Shown here one piece after another: positions 23,976 through 32,469 of a stretch of 64,000 bases of DNA. Origin of the DNA: Streptomyces lavendulae subsp. lavendulae (GTDB taxonomy: Bacteria; Actinomycetota; Actinomycetes; Streptomycetales; Streptomycetaceae); assembly GCF_002803845.1 (NCBI RefSeq), contig NZ_CP024985.1, positions 5,963,501 to 6,027,500 on the forward strand, in the 5' to 3' direction. Each line of letters starts with the position of its first letter. Within the stretch, counting starts at the first letter, position 1. The translations under genes were made by a program, and so were the position numbers. The notes beneath the pieces were generated by a model. The model was not told the origin of the DNA, ran no database searches, and saw nothing but the letters and a program-made list of their open reading frames with translations.

Positions 23976-24875
23976 ATGGGAATGACGGTCCTCTACATCG
24001 CGTTCGGCATCGTCGCGTTGTGGCTGCTAGCCGAGGTCCTGATGCAGTACAAGGCCCGGCTCCGCTGGCGCCTGCTCGCGTTCGCCGGATTCCTCGGCGT
24101 GGTGGCCGGAGTGGTGCTGCCCTCCGTCCTCGTGATCGCCGCGGGCGCGACCGCCTTCGCCGTCGGCCAGACCCTGGTGACGCTGTCCTTCCGCAAGGGC
24201 TTCGTGGCCGGCTGGGCGCTGCGCCGCGGCGGTGAGCCCGTACGGAAGGAGCGCGGCCGGCGCCGGTCCGGCGGAGCGCCGCGCCCGGCACCGCAGCTCA
24301 AGGTCAGCGACCTGGAGTACGGCTCCCAGGGCCCGGACGGCACGCCCGCGGACGCGAGCCCCGGCTCCGGTCCCGGTTCCGGCGACGAGGTGTTCACCCC
24401 GCAGCCGGTGCCCGAGGAGACGGGCTCGTACGGGATACAGAGTTTCGCCCCGGACCGGCCGGACGCCACAGCCCCGTTCGCCTCGCCCTTCACCACCGCC
24501 GAACAGGACGCCCACCAGTACGCGGCCTCCTACGACCCCGGCCAGGGCCAGGGCGGCTACGACTACACCGGCTACCCGGCGGGCGAACAGCAGGTCTACG
24601 CCGCCTACTCGGACCCGTACATCGGCACCGGCGGCGCGGTCACCCCGTCGGCCCCCGACAACTACCCCGACTACTCGGCCTACACCGCCTACCCGGCGTA
24701 CTCCGACCCCGCCCAGCAGTACTCCACGGACACCCCGCCCGGCGGGGTCTGGGTGCCGCAGCAGCGCGGCACGGACAACCCGCAGTCCTACCCGGAGCAG
24801 GACCCGCAGGGCTACCCGTACCAGAACAACGGCAACGCCCACGGCAACGGCGACCAGGGGCAGTACCGCTACTGA
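23976..24875 (+). CDS. Membrane protein with long Tyr/Pro-rich tail
   Basis: A 299-residue protein not assigned to a named family. Two or three hydrophobic segments at residues 3-20 and 33-75 (LLAFAGFLGVVAGVVLPSVLV) are followed by a short basic stretch and then about 200 residues of low-complexity tail. The tail becomes strongly Tyr-rich from residue 185 on (YDYTGYP, YSAYTAYPAYSDPAQQYS). GAGAGGGG lies before the ATG. It is convergent with the FAD oxidoreductase gene; the function is unknown. Confidence 0.75.
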   Translation: MGMTVLYIAFGIVALWLLAEVLMQYKARLRWRLLAFAGFLGVVAGVVLPSVLVIAAGATAFAVGQTLVTLSFRKGFVAGWALRRGGEPVRKERGRRRSGGAPRPAPQLKVSDLEYGSQGPDGTPADASPGSGPGSGDEVFTPQPVPEETGSYGIQSFAPDRPDATAPFASPFTTAEQDAHQYAASYDPGQGQGGYDYTGYPAGEQQVYAAYSDPYIGTGGAVTPSAPDNYPDYSAYTAYPAYSDPAQQYSTDTPPGGVWVPQQRGTDNPQSYPEQDPQGYPYQNNGNAHGNGDQGQYRY

Positions 24876-24884
24876 CGCGGGGCT

Positions 24885-24907
24885 CCGGGGCTCACTGGGA
24901 GCCCCGG
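24885..24907. terminator. Hairpin between convergent genes at 24.9 kb
   Basis: CCGGGGCTC (24885-24893) pairs with GAGCCCCGG (24899-24907) across a 5-nt loop. It overlaps the stop codon of the minus-strand gene and lies 10 nt after the plus-strand stop; a short bidirectional terminator. Confidence 0.5.
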
Positions 24908-26313
24908 AAGCCGTCCCCCTCCACGATCAGCCCGGCCACCAGGGCCCCGGTCATCCCGGCGTGCGCCAGCCCGCCGCCGGGGTGGGCCCAGCCGCCCGCC
25001 AGGTACAGCCCGGGCAGGGCCGTCGTGTTCGCGGGGTACAGCAGCCGCCCGCCGGCCCCGGCGAGGGCGGGCGGGGGCACCGAACCGCCGAGCGCGCCGG
25101 TGGCCGCCTCCACGTCCTTCGGGGTGCGCACCCGCATCCACAGCATCCGCGAGCGCAGCCCCGGGACGGCCCGCGCGGCGAGGTCCAGCAGCTCCTCGGG
25201 GTCCGGGACCGGCGCCCCGCCCGCGGGGCCGCACACCGCGGTCACGGTGACCGCCTCGTGGTCGGCGTCGGGCCGGGTGGCCGGGTCGTCCGGGCGCAGC
25301 ACGGTCACGTCGAGCCCGGGGGAGTGCACCAGGGTGCGGTGGACGGCGTCGGCCGGGCGGGCGCCGCGCAGGGCCAGCAGCAGGGTCAGCCGCGCGGGCA
25401 CCCCGTCCCCGCGGGCCGGAGCGCCGCCGTGCGGCCAGGACACGGACTTGGCCGGCAGCCGCCTCGGGTCGATCCCGCAGACGACGGAGTCGGCGGGCGC
25501 CTCGGTGCCGTCGCCCAGCAGCACCCCGGCCGCTCGGCCGCCCCGCGCCAGGACCTCCCGCACCGGGGTGGCGAAGGCGAAGGTGACCTTCCGCTCCAGG
25601 CAGCGTTCGTACACGGCGGTGGCCAGCTCCCGCATGCCGCCCCGGACGTACCAGCTGCCGAAGGTCTGCTCCATGTACGGCAGCGCGGCCGCCGAGGCGG
25701 GGGCGGCGTCCGGGTCCAGTCCGTACGCCCGCACCCGGCCGGCCAGCAGCTCCCCGAGGTGGCCGCCCAGCTCGCGCGCGGCCACCTCCGCCAGCGAGGG
25801 CGAGCGGCGGCGCAGCAGGCCGCTCCCGCGGAGCGCCGGGTAGGGGTCGCGGCCCAGGACCTGCCAGTCGGGGCGCAGCGGTTCCTCCAGCAGGGGGCGC
25901 CGGGTGGCGTCCCAGGTGTCGCGGGCGCGCCCCAGGACGGCGTTCCAGCGTTCGCCCGCGCCGTTGCCGAAGGCCCCGTCGAGGGCGGCCGCGACCCCGC
26001 CGCGCGAGGCGCCCGGCAGGGTGACGGTGGTGTCGCCCAGGACGTGGCGGACGGCCGGGTCCAGCTGGACCATGTCGACCAGGTCCTCCAGGGGCCGCTT
26101 GCCGGTCTTCACGAACAGGTCGCGGTAGACGGCGGGCAGGTGCAGCAGCCCGGGGCCGGTGTCGAAGGAGAAGCCGTCCTGCTCGTAGCGGCCCACCGAT
26201 CCGCCGTAGGAGTCCCCCCGCTCGTACACCGTCACCTGGTGGCCCGCCACGGCCAGCCGGGCCGCCGTCGCCATCGCGCCCATGCCGGCGCCGATCACCG
26301 CAATTCTCGCCAT
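24892..26313 (-). CDS. FAD-dependent oxidoreductase, phytoene desaturase-like
   Basis: A 473-residue flavoprotein of the carotenoid desaturase/isomerase (CrtI-like) superfamily. N-terminal FAD motif IAVIGAGMGAMATAARLAVAGHQ, followed by YERGDSYGGSVGRYEQDGFSFDTGP, and a C-terminal GLYLAGGWAHPGGGLAHAGMTGALVAG motif. No carotenoid genes are nearby, so the substrate is unknown. ATG 26313 has TAGGCT as a possible -10 seven nucleotides upstream and no ribosome-binding site, consistent with a leaderless message. The DUF4126 gene lies 23 bp upstream on the same strand. Confidence 0.85.
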   Translation of the reverse strand: MARIAVIGAGMGAMATAARLAVAGHQVTVYERGDSYGGSVGRYEQDGFSFDTGPGLLHLPAVYRDLFVKTGKRPLEDLVDMVQLDPAVRHVLGDTTVTLPGASRGGVAAALDGAFGNGAGERWNAVLGRARDTWDATRRPLLEEPLRPDWQVLGRDPYPALRGSGLLRRRSPSLAEVAARELGGHLGELLAGRVRAYGLDPDAAPASAAALPYMEQTFGSWYVRGGMRELATAVYERCLERKVTFAFATPVREVLARGGRAAGVLLGDGTEAPADSVVCGIDPRRLPAKSVSWPHGGAPARGDGVPARLTLLLALRGARPADAVHRTLVHSPGLDVTVLRPDDPATRPDADHEAVTVTAVCGPAGGAPVPDPEELLDLAARAVPGLRSRMLWMRVRTPKDVEAATGALGGSVPPPALAGAGGRLLYPANTTALPGLYLAGGWAHPGGGLAHAGMTGALVAGLIVEGDGFRGSQ

Positions 26314-26336
26314 GCGGCTGAGCCTATCGAGCGAGG

Positions 26337-26993
26337 TCAGGGCATCGGACCGGTGGTGCCCCCGGCATCGGGCGGGTGGGGGCCGGCGGCGGCGCGGACC
26401 TCGGCCCCCAGGCGCTTCTCCTCCCGCCGCCGGGCCCGGCGGCGGCGGAAGCGGCGGATGCGGCTCCACAGGTAGACCACGAGGGCCAGGCCGAGGGCGA
26501 GCAGGACGGCGGCGATGACCGCGGCGGCCTGCGGGTTGAACATGGCGAAGGTGACCAGGCCGGCCACCCCGAGGTCCTCGGCGGTGCTGACCGCGATGTT
26601 GCTGAAGGGTTCCGGCGAGGTGTTGACCGCCATCCGGGTCCCGGCCTTGACGAAATGGCTGGCCAGGGCGGTGGAACCGCCGATCGCCCCGGCCGCGATG
26701 TCGGTGAGGGAGCCGCTCTGCCCGGCCAGCAGGGCGCCGACCACGGCACCGGCGAGCGGCCGGATCACGGTGTGGGCGGTGTCCCAGAGGGAGTCCACGT
26801 ACGGGATCTTGTCGGCCACCACCTCGCAGAGGAAGAGCACGCCCGCGACGATCAGGACGTCGGTGCGCTGGAGCGAGGCCGGGACCTCGTCGGTCAGGCC
26901 GGTCGCGCCGAAGACGCCGAGCAGCAGGACCACGGCATAGGCGTTGATCCCGCTGGCCCAGCCGCTGGTGAAGACCAGGGGGAGCACACTCAC
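26337..26993 (-). CDS. DUF4126 membrane protein
   Basis: A 218-residue integral membrane protein matching DUF4126: hydrophobic segments near residues 5-30, 45-65, 75-110 and 150-172 and the conserved-looking IPYVDSLWDTAHTVIRPLAGAVVGA stretch. The C-terminus is basic (RRFRRRRARRREEKR), so it is probably cytoplasmic. Function unknown. GTG start at 26993. Confidence 0.8.
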   Translation of the reverse strand: MSVLPLVFTSGWASGINAYAVVLLLGVFGATGLTDEVPASLQRTDVLIVAGVLFLCEVVADKIPYVDSLWDTAHTVIRPLAGAVVGALLAGQSGSLTDIAAGAIGGSTALASHFVKAGTRMAVNTSPEPFSNIAVSTAEDLGVAGLVTFAMFNPQAAAVIAAVLLALGLALVVYLWSRIRRFRRRRARRREEKRLGAEVRAAAGPHPPDAGGTTGPMP

Positions 26994-27036
26994 ACGGGCA
27001 TCATGCCGCAGGACGGGCGGCCCGGTGGGCGAAAGG

Positions 27037-27076
27037 GGTGAGGGGACGGCCGCCCCAGGGCGGCCGTCCCCTCACC
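27037..27076 (-). terminator. Terminator after the DUF3040 gene
   Basis: An 18-bp perfect stem (GGTGAGGGGACGGCCGCC and its complement) with a 4-nt loop that may close by one more pair. It lies 19 nt past the DUF3040 stop on the minus strand and separates it from the DUF4126 gene. Confidence 0.82.
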
Positions 27077-27094
27077 GGTGGTGTCCGTGCGGGG

Positions 27095-27496
27095 CTACTG
27101 CCCCTGTTCGTCGCGGCGGCGCTGCCACCGTTCCTCGATGCGGTGCATCATCGACCGACGCTGGCGGTTCTGGCCTCGGGCCGATCCGCCGGTACTGCCG
27201 GAGACGGGCTGCTCGCCGGGCTTGGGTGCCTTGCGCCAACCGGTGACCACGAGGACCGTACAGGCCAGCATGACGAGGAATCCCACCACGCTGATCCAGA
27301 GCACTTCCTGCCAGATCACACCGGTCATGAGGAGCGCGATACCCACCACAATGCCTGCGACTGCCTGGTAGACCCGTCGCCGGGTGTACGTGCGCAGTCC
27401 ACTGCCCTCAAGCGCTGTCGCGAACTTGGGGTCTTCGGCGTACAGCGCTCGCTCCATCTGCTCGAGCATTCGCTGCTCGTGCTCCGAGAGCGGCAC
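27095..27496 (-). CDS. DUF3040 small membrane protein
   Basis: A 133-residue actinobacterial DUF3040 protein: the characteristic amphipathic start PLSEHEQRMLEQMERALYAEDPKFATAL, two membrane helices (about residues 43-63 and 67-87) and a basic tail. GTG 27496 is chosen because AGGAGG lies 8 nt upstream and it gives the family's usual N-terminus. Function unknown. The 294 bp between this start and the methyltransferase stop contain no further gene and no operator that I recognise. Confidence 0.85.
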   Translation of the reverse strand: MPLSEHEQRMLEQMERALYAEDPKFATALEGSGLRTYTRRRVYQAVAGIVVGIALLMTGVIWQEVLWISVVGFLVMLACTVLVVTGWRKAPKPGEQPVSGSTGGSARGQNRQRRSMMHRIEERWQRRRDEQGQ

Positions 27497-27790
27497 GGGA
27501 GTCCTCCTCATCCGTCGGTCGCGGGGGGTAGCGACCAGGGGTCCCCTTCAGGATAGGCGGGGAATCGCCCCCGTGATACCCGCCCTCTACGCCACATTCT
27601 GCAAACCGCTGAGCCAACGAAACCGCGGTGGCGGTGAAGCGATGCGTCAAACGTACCGTCGCCAGCGCGGTCACTGAGGCGCTTATTCCCCAATGAGTTC
27701 TCCGCCATGCCGAACGGTGTCTCCGATCATACGGGGCGGAGCGTCGGTTCGGAGGGTGAGCGGCCGAGCCCGTCGGCGCAAGGCCGCAGA

Positions 27791-28549
27791 TCAGGCGGGC
27801 TTCTCGCCCAGGACGTGCAGTTGGGTGGCCACCGCGTGGAAGGCCGGCAGTTCGGCGGCGGCCTCCTCCAGTCGCAGCAGCGCCTCCACCGCTCCGGGCT
27901 CGGTGTCGACCAGGACGCCGGGCACGAGGTCGGCGAAGATCCTTACGCCGTGGACCGAGCCGACCTCCAGGCCGACCGCGCTGACCAGCTCGCTGAGCTG
28001 CTCGGCGGTGAAGCGGCGCGGGACGGGGTCGCCGGAACCCCAGCGTCCGGCCGGGTCGGTCAGGGCGGTGCGGGCCTCGGTGAAGTGGCCGGCCAGGGCG
28101 CGGGCGAGGACGGCCCCGCCGAGTCCGGCGCCGAGGAGGCTGAGGATGCCGCCGGGGCGCAGGGCGGCGACCGTGTTGGCCACGCCCTCGGCCGGGTCGT
28201 CCACGTACTCCAGCACCCCGTGGCAGACCACCACGTCGTACGCCTCGCGCTCGACCACGTCCAGGAGGCCCTGGGCGTCGCCCTGGACCCCGCGCACCAG
28301 GTCGGCCACGCCGGCCTCGGCGACCCGGCGCTCCAGCCCGAACAGGGCGTTCGGGCTGGGGTCGACCACGGTCACCCGGTGGCCGAGGTGCGCCAGCGGC
28401 ACGGCGAACTTCCCGGTGCCGCCGCCGGTGTCCAGCACGTCCAGGACGTCCCGCCCGGTCGCCTTCGCCCGGCGGTCGAGGGCCTCCTTGAGGACCTCCC
28501 ACACCACGGCGGTGCGGAGGGAGGCGCGGGGGCGGGAAGTGTCCGACAC
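27791..28549 (-). CDS. Class I SAM-dependent methyltransferase
   Basis: A 252-residue methyltransferase with motif I VLDTGGGTGKFAVPLA (about residue 37), the acidic residue of motif II in TVVDPSP and the YDVVVCHGVLEYVDDPAEG segment, similar to SmtA/CmoA-like small-molecule or tRNA methyltransferases. The substrate is unknown. GTG start with GAGGAG upstream. The HEPN-domain gene lies 77 bp upstream on the same strand. Confidence 0.85.
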   Translation of the reverse strand: MSDTSRPRASLRTAVVWEVLKEALDRRAKATGRDVLDVLDTGGGTGKFAVPLAHLGHRVTVVDPSPNALFGLERRVAEAGVADLVRGVQGDAQGLLDVVEREAYDVVVCHGVLEYVDDPAEGVANTVAALRPGGILSLLGAGLGGAVLARALAGHFTEARTALTDPAGRWGSGDPVPRRFTAEQLSELVSAVGLEVGSVHGVRIFADLVPGVLVDTEPGAVEALLRLEEAAAELPAFHAVATQLHVLGEKPA

Positions 28550-28572
28550 GGCTGATGGCTCCTCGGCGCGTA

Positions 28573-28602
28573 AGGGTGGGTGAGCGGTGCGTGCCCCACC
28601 CT
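28573..28602 (-). terminator. Weak hairpin between the HEPN and methyltransferase genes
   Basis: AGGGTGGG pairs with CCCACCCT across a 14-nt loop, 24 nt after the HEPN-gene stop (minus strand). It may only attenuate readthrough into the methyltransferase gene. Confidence 0.35.
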
Positions 28603-28625
28603 ATTGCCTCGGCCGACCGGGCAGG

Positions 28626-29108
28626 TCATCCCGCGTGGGGACGCTCCGGCCGGGGCTGCGGGAGGGGCTGCGCCAGGGGCTGGAGCGCGAGCATCCGCTC
28701 CACCAGCCGCAGGAACATCCCGACCTCCCGTACGAGGTCGTCCGCGTCCCGGCAGCTCGCCGCGTCCGCTATCCCCGCCTCGGCCCGGGCCCGGCGGGCC
28801 GCGCCGGAGGCGAACAGGGCGCTCCACTCGGTCAGTTCCGGCGCTATCTCCGGGAGCACCTCCCACGCGCTGCGGATCCTGGGCCGCCGCCTCGGTCCGG
28901 TCGGCTCCGGCCGCCCGCGCGCGGCCAGTACGGCCGCGGCGGCGCGCAGCGCGGCCAGGTGGGCGGTGGCGTACCGCTCGTTGGGCCGGGGCAGCAGGGC
29001 CGCCTCGGCCAGGCCGCCGTGGGCCTTGGCGAGCAGGTCCAGGGCGGCCGGTGGTGCGGCCGACCTGCGCGGGACGGGGTGGACAGGGGACGGGGACGGT
29101 GTGGCCAT
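28626..29108 (-). CDS. SAV_6107 family HEPN domain-containing protein
   Basis: A 160-residue, mostly helical protein matching the actinobacterial SAV_6107 HEPN family (LDLLAKAHGGLAEAALLP ... RYATAHLAALRAAAAVLAARG ... RDADDLVREVGMFLRLVERML). The canonical HEPN RNase motif RxxxxH is not evident, so nuclease activity should not be assumed. Role unknown. Confidence 0.8.
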   Translation of the reverse strand: MATPSPSPVHPVPRRSAAPPAALDLLAKAHGGLAEAALLPRPNERYATAHLAALRAAAAVLAARGRPEPTGPRRRPRIRSAWEVLPEIAPELTEWSALFASGAARRARAEAGIADAASCRDADDLVREVGMFLRLVERMLALQPLAQPLPQPRPERPHAG

Positions 29109-29274
29109 GACGAACCTCCTGTCGTTGCGTGGTGCTCGGCGGTGGTGCGGTCGGCCGCACGCGTGCGCGTGGCCGTGGATCCATCGTGACGGGCCCCACT
29201 GACAATCGCGCTGACCTGCGCATTCACTCCCAAAGCCCCCCTCGGGTGGGGCCCTTGGCCCCGTACCTGGTAGT

Positions 29275-29300
29275 TTTTGAACTGACCGGTCAGTTCAAAA
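29275..29300. promoter_or_regulatory. Perfect 26-bp TetR-type operator
   Basis: TTTTGAACTGACC followed directly by its reverse complement, a fully symmetric AT-flanked palindrome 58 bp before the ABC gene. The third gene of this operon encodes a TetR-family regulator, so this is very probably its operator (autoregulation). TAGTTT at 29271-29276 is a possible overlapping -10. Confidence 0.8.
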
Positions 29301-29358
29301 GGTCCGTCAGGGCCTCGACAAGAGCTGCGACAAGAGCTTCGACAGAAGGGAGGACGGC

Positions 29359-30396
29359 GTGGACAGCCCGCACGGCGCGGCCGTCAAGGCCGAGGGCTTC
29401 GGACTCAAGGGCCCGCGCGGCTGGGTCTTCCGGGGCGTGGACCTCGACGCGGCAGCCGGTGCGCTGATCGCGCTCGAAGGCCCCTCCGGCAGCGGCCGGA
29501 CCTGCCTGCTCCTCGCCCTCACCGGGCGGATGAAGCCCACCGAGGGCCACGCCGAGATCGGCCGCCACCGGCTGCCGAAGAAGATGGCCGCGGTCCGCCG
29601 GATCTCCGCCCTCGGCCCGGTCCCCGGTGTCAACGACCTCGACCAGGCCCTCACCGTCGCCGAGCAACTGCGCGAGGGAGCCCTGCTCCAGCGCCGCTAC
29701 GACGGTCCCGTGCGGGCCCTGCTGCGCCCGCGCGGCGAGCGCCGCGCCTCGGCCGAGGCCCGTATCGCCGCAGCCCTGGCCGCCGTCGGACTGGACCCGG
29801 CCACCCTGCCCAAGGGGCCGCGGACCTCCGTGCGCGACCTGGAGCGGCTGGAGAGCGTACGGCTCTCGCTCGCCGTGGCCCTGCTCGGCAACCCCCGGCT
29901 GCTGGCCGTCGACGACCTCGACCTCAAGCTCTCCGGCGCCGAACGGGCCGAGGCCTGGGCCCTGCTGCGCTCCCTCGCCGACCGGGGGACCACCGTCCTC
30001 GCGGTGTGCAGCGAGGCCCCGGAGGGCGTCACGGTGCTCCGTACGGTCGCCGCCGGGGAGCCCGCCACGACCGGTGCCCCCGCCGCCCCCGCCCGCCCGG
30101 CCGTCGCCCGCGACGCCGGTCCGAAGATCACCTGGGGCCGGCCCGCCGCTCCCGCCTCCCCCACGGACGCGGACGCCGCCACCGGCCCGGCCCCGGACAA
30201 CGACACGGACGGCAAGACGGACGGCAAGACGGACGGCAAGCCGGGCGGCAACACGGACGGCAACACGGACGGCAAGCCGGACGGCGAGAAGCCCACCACC
30301 GCGCCCACCGCCAAAACCACCGAGCCCACCACCAACACCACCGACGAAGACCCGAAGGGGGCGGACGATGCGCTCGCCGAAACTGGCCGCGCTTGA
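29359..30396 (+). CDS. Degenerate ABC-transporter ATP-binding protein
   Basis: A 345-residue protein whose first ~220 residues are an ABC ATPase fold. Walker A is intact (GPSGSGRT, residues 41-48). The signature motif is replaced by RDLERLES in place of LSGGQ, Walker B ends in AVDDLD without the usual catalytic Glu, and the H-loop His is not seen. The last ~115 residues are low-complexity with repeated TDGK units and a Thr/Lys-rich end. GTG start with GGGAGG upstream. It overlaps the YhgE gene by 29 bp and presumably serves it as the nucleotide-binding partner; weak or absent hydrolysis is an inference. Confidence 0.82.
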   Translation: MDSPHGAAVKAEGFGLKGPRGWVFRGVDLDAAAGALIALEGPSGSGRTCLLLALTGRMKPTEGHAEIGRHRLPKKMAAVRRISALGPVPGVNDLDQALTVAEQLREGALLQRRYDGPVRALLRPRGERRASAEARIAAALAAVGLDPATLPKGPRTSVRDLERLESVRLSLAVALLGNPRLLAVDDLDLKLSGAERAEAWALLRSLADRGTTVLAVCSEAPEGVTVLRTVAAGEPATTGAPAAPARPAVARDAGPKITWGRPAAPASPTDADAATGPAPDNDTDGKTDGKTDGKPGGNTDGNTDGKPDGEKPTTAPTAKTTEPTTNTTDEDPKGADDALAETGRA

Positions 30397-32455
30397 GCTG
30401 AAGCGGTTCGGGCGGGGGAAGCTGCCCCGCGCCGCCCTCGTCGCGCTGCTCCTCCTGCCGCTGCTGTACGGAGCCCTGTACCTCTGGTCGTTCTGGGACC
30501 CGTACAGCCGTCTCGACAAGGTGCCCGTCGCCCTGGTCAACGCCGACCAGGGCACCACCGTGGACGGCAAGCGCCTCGACGCCGGCGATGAGATCACCAA
30601 GAAGCTGCACGGCAGCAAGACCTTCGACTGGCACGAGGTCAGCCAGGCCGAGGCGGCCAAGGGCCTGGAGAACGGGAAGTACTACCTCTCCCTCACCATG
30701 CCCGCCGACTTCAGCGCGAAGATCGCCTCCAGCGGCGGCGCCGACCCCACCACCAGCGCCCTCCAGGTCCGCACGAACGACGCCAACAACTACATCGTCG
30801 GCTCGATCTCCCGCACCGTCTTCGCCGAGGTCCGCTCGGCGGCCTCCGCCAACGCCTCCCGCGGGTTCCTGGACAAGATCTTCGTCTCGTTCTCCGACCT
30901 GCACGACAAGACCGCCGAGGCCGCCGACGGCGCCGACAAGCTCAAGGACGGCGCGGGCAAGGCCCAGCAGGGCGCGAAGGAACTCGCCGACGGCCTCGAC
31001 ACGGCCAAGGAGAAGAACGGCGAGCTCACCGCCGGGCTGAAGAAGCTCAACTCGGCCGCCGGCCAGCTGGAGACCGGCACGAAGGACATCGCCGCCGGCA
31101 CCCAGACCCTCGCCGACAAGGTCAACGGCGCCGCCGACAAGGCCCGTCCCTTCGTCAAGGACCCCAAGAACCTCGCGGACACCGCCAAGCTGGTCGCCGA
31201 CACCGCCGCGGTCACGAACAAGCACCTCGACAAGTTCGCCGAGAAGGCCCCGGCCGCCGCCTCGGTCACCAAGCAGCTCGCCGCCCTCGCCGACGGCACC
31301 TACACCAAGTACTGCGCCGCCCCCGACCCCAAGATCCCCGCGGGCTTCTGCGAGCAGCAGAAGAGGATCAGGGACGACGCCGCCCAGGCCGCCCTGCTCT
31401 CCGGTGACGTCAACACCCTCGTCGGCAACAGCAACGGCGACCTCGGCAGGCTCCGCGGCCAGCTGAGCGACCTGGAGTCCAAGGCCCGCGAGCTCGTCGC
31501 CAAGGCCCCCGGCCTCTCCTCCGACCTCGAAGGGGCCGTCGCCAAGGTCAACGCCCTCAACACCGGCGCCCACAAGGCCGCCGACGCCATGGCCCAGCTG
31601 CACACCGGCATCGGCACCGCCGCCGGCGGCTCCGGAGCCCTCGGCGAGGGCGTCGGCAAGCTGGGCGACGGCGCGCACAGCCTCGACGGCGGCATGTTCA
31701 AGCTCGTCGACGGCACCGGCGAACTCGCCGGCGGCCTGCACGACGGCGCCGGCAAGATCCCCGACTACGACCAGCAGCAGCGCGACGCCCGCACCCAGGT
31801 CATGGCCGACCCGGTGAAGCTCGCCAACCAGTCCCTGCACAAGGCGCCCAACTACGGCACCGGCTTCGCCCCGTACTTCATCCCGCTGTCCCTCTGGGTC
31901 GGCGCGATGGTCGCCTACATGCTGATCGCCCCGCTGAACAAGCGGGCCCTGGCCGCGGGCGCCTCGCCCTGGCGGATCGCCCTCGCGGGCTGGCTGCCCG
32001 TGGCGGGCCTCGGCGCCGCCCAGGTGGGCGCGCTGATGTCCGTGCTCCACTGGGGCCTCGGCCTGGAGATGGCCCGCCCGGCCCTCACCATCGGCTTCCT
32101 GTTCCTGGTCACCGGCTGCTTCGCGGCGATCGTCCAGTGGCTCAACGCCAAGTTCGGCGCGGCCGGCCGGATCCTGGTGCTGGCCGTCCTGATGCTCCAG
32201 CTGACCTCGGCCGGCGGCACCTACCCCGTCCAGACCAGTCCGGGCTTCTTCAACGCCATCCACCCGTACCTGCCGATGTCGTACATCGTCGAGAGCCTGC
32301 GCCGCCTCATCACCGGCGGCGACCTCGCCCCGGTGTGGCAGGGCTGCGGGGTCCTGGTGGCCTTCACCGCCGGGGCCCTGGCGCTCACCGCCCTCGCCGC
32401 CCGCGGCAAGCAGGTGTGGACGATGGACCGGCTGCACCCGGAACTGAGCCTGTAG
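30368..32455 (+). CDS. YhgE/Pip-family membrane protein (ABC-2 type)
   Basis: A 695-residue membrane protein of the YhgE/phage-infection-protein type. One N-terminal helix (residues 20-42) is followed by a ~480-residue extracytoplasmic region of YhgE heptad-like repeats (KLKDGAGKAQQGAKELADGL, GAHSLDGGMFKLVDGTGELAGGL). Five or six helices in the last 220 residues form the ABC-2 permease-like part (FIPLSLWVGAMVAYMLIAPL ... ILVLAVLMLQLTSAGGTYP). Homologues include ESX/type VII-associated and efflux-related proteins. Under control of the neighbouring TetR regulator it is probably an export system for an unknown compound. Confidence 0.85.
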   Translation: MRSPKLAALELKRFGRGKLPRAALVALLLLPLLYGALYLWSFWDPYSRLDKVPVALVNADQGTTVDGKRLDAGDEITKKLHGSKTFDWHEVSQAEAAKGLENGKYYLSLTMPADFSAKIASSGGADPTTSALQVRTNDANNYIVGSISRTVFAEVRSAASANASRGFLDKIFVSFSDLHDKTAEAADGADKLKDGAGKAQQGAKELADGLDTAKEKNGELTAGLKKLNSAAGQLETGTKDIAAGTQTLADKVNGAADKARPFVKDPKNLADTAKLVADTAAVTNKHLDKFAEKAPAAASVTKQLAALADGTYTKYCAAPDPKIPAGFCEQQKRIRDDAAQAALLSGDVNTLVGNSNGDLGRLRGQLSDLESKARELVAKAPGLSSDLEGAVAKVNALNTGAHKAADAMAQLHTGIGTAAGGSGALGEGVGKLGDGAHSLDGGMFKLVDGTGELAGGLHDGAGKIPDYDQQQRDARTQVMADPVKLANQSLHKAPNYGTGFAPYFIPLSLWVGAMVAYMLIAPLNKRALAAGASPWRIALAGWLPVAGLGAAQVGALMSVLHWGLGLEMARPALTIGFLFLVTGCFAAIVQWLNAKFGAAGRILVLAVLMLQLTSAGGTYPVQTSPGFFNAIHPYLPMSYIVESLRRLITGGDLAPVWQGCGVLVAFTAGALALTALAARGKQVWTMDRLHPELSL

Positions 32456-32469
32456 GGGGTGGGTGACCT

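Noticed and set aside
28626..29108. HEPN-type RNase or toxin-antitoxin pair
   Set aside because: The RxxxxH nuclease motif is not seen and there is no adjacent MNT or antitoxin gene; the neighbour is a methyltransferase.
30181..30300. DNA-level tandem repeat array in the ABC gene tail
   Set aside because: The GACGGCAAG-like units encode the TDGK tail and are too few and imperfect to call a separate repeat array; treated as part of the coding sequence.
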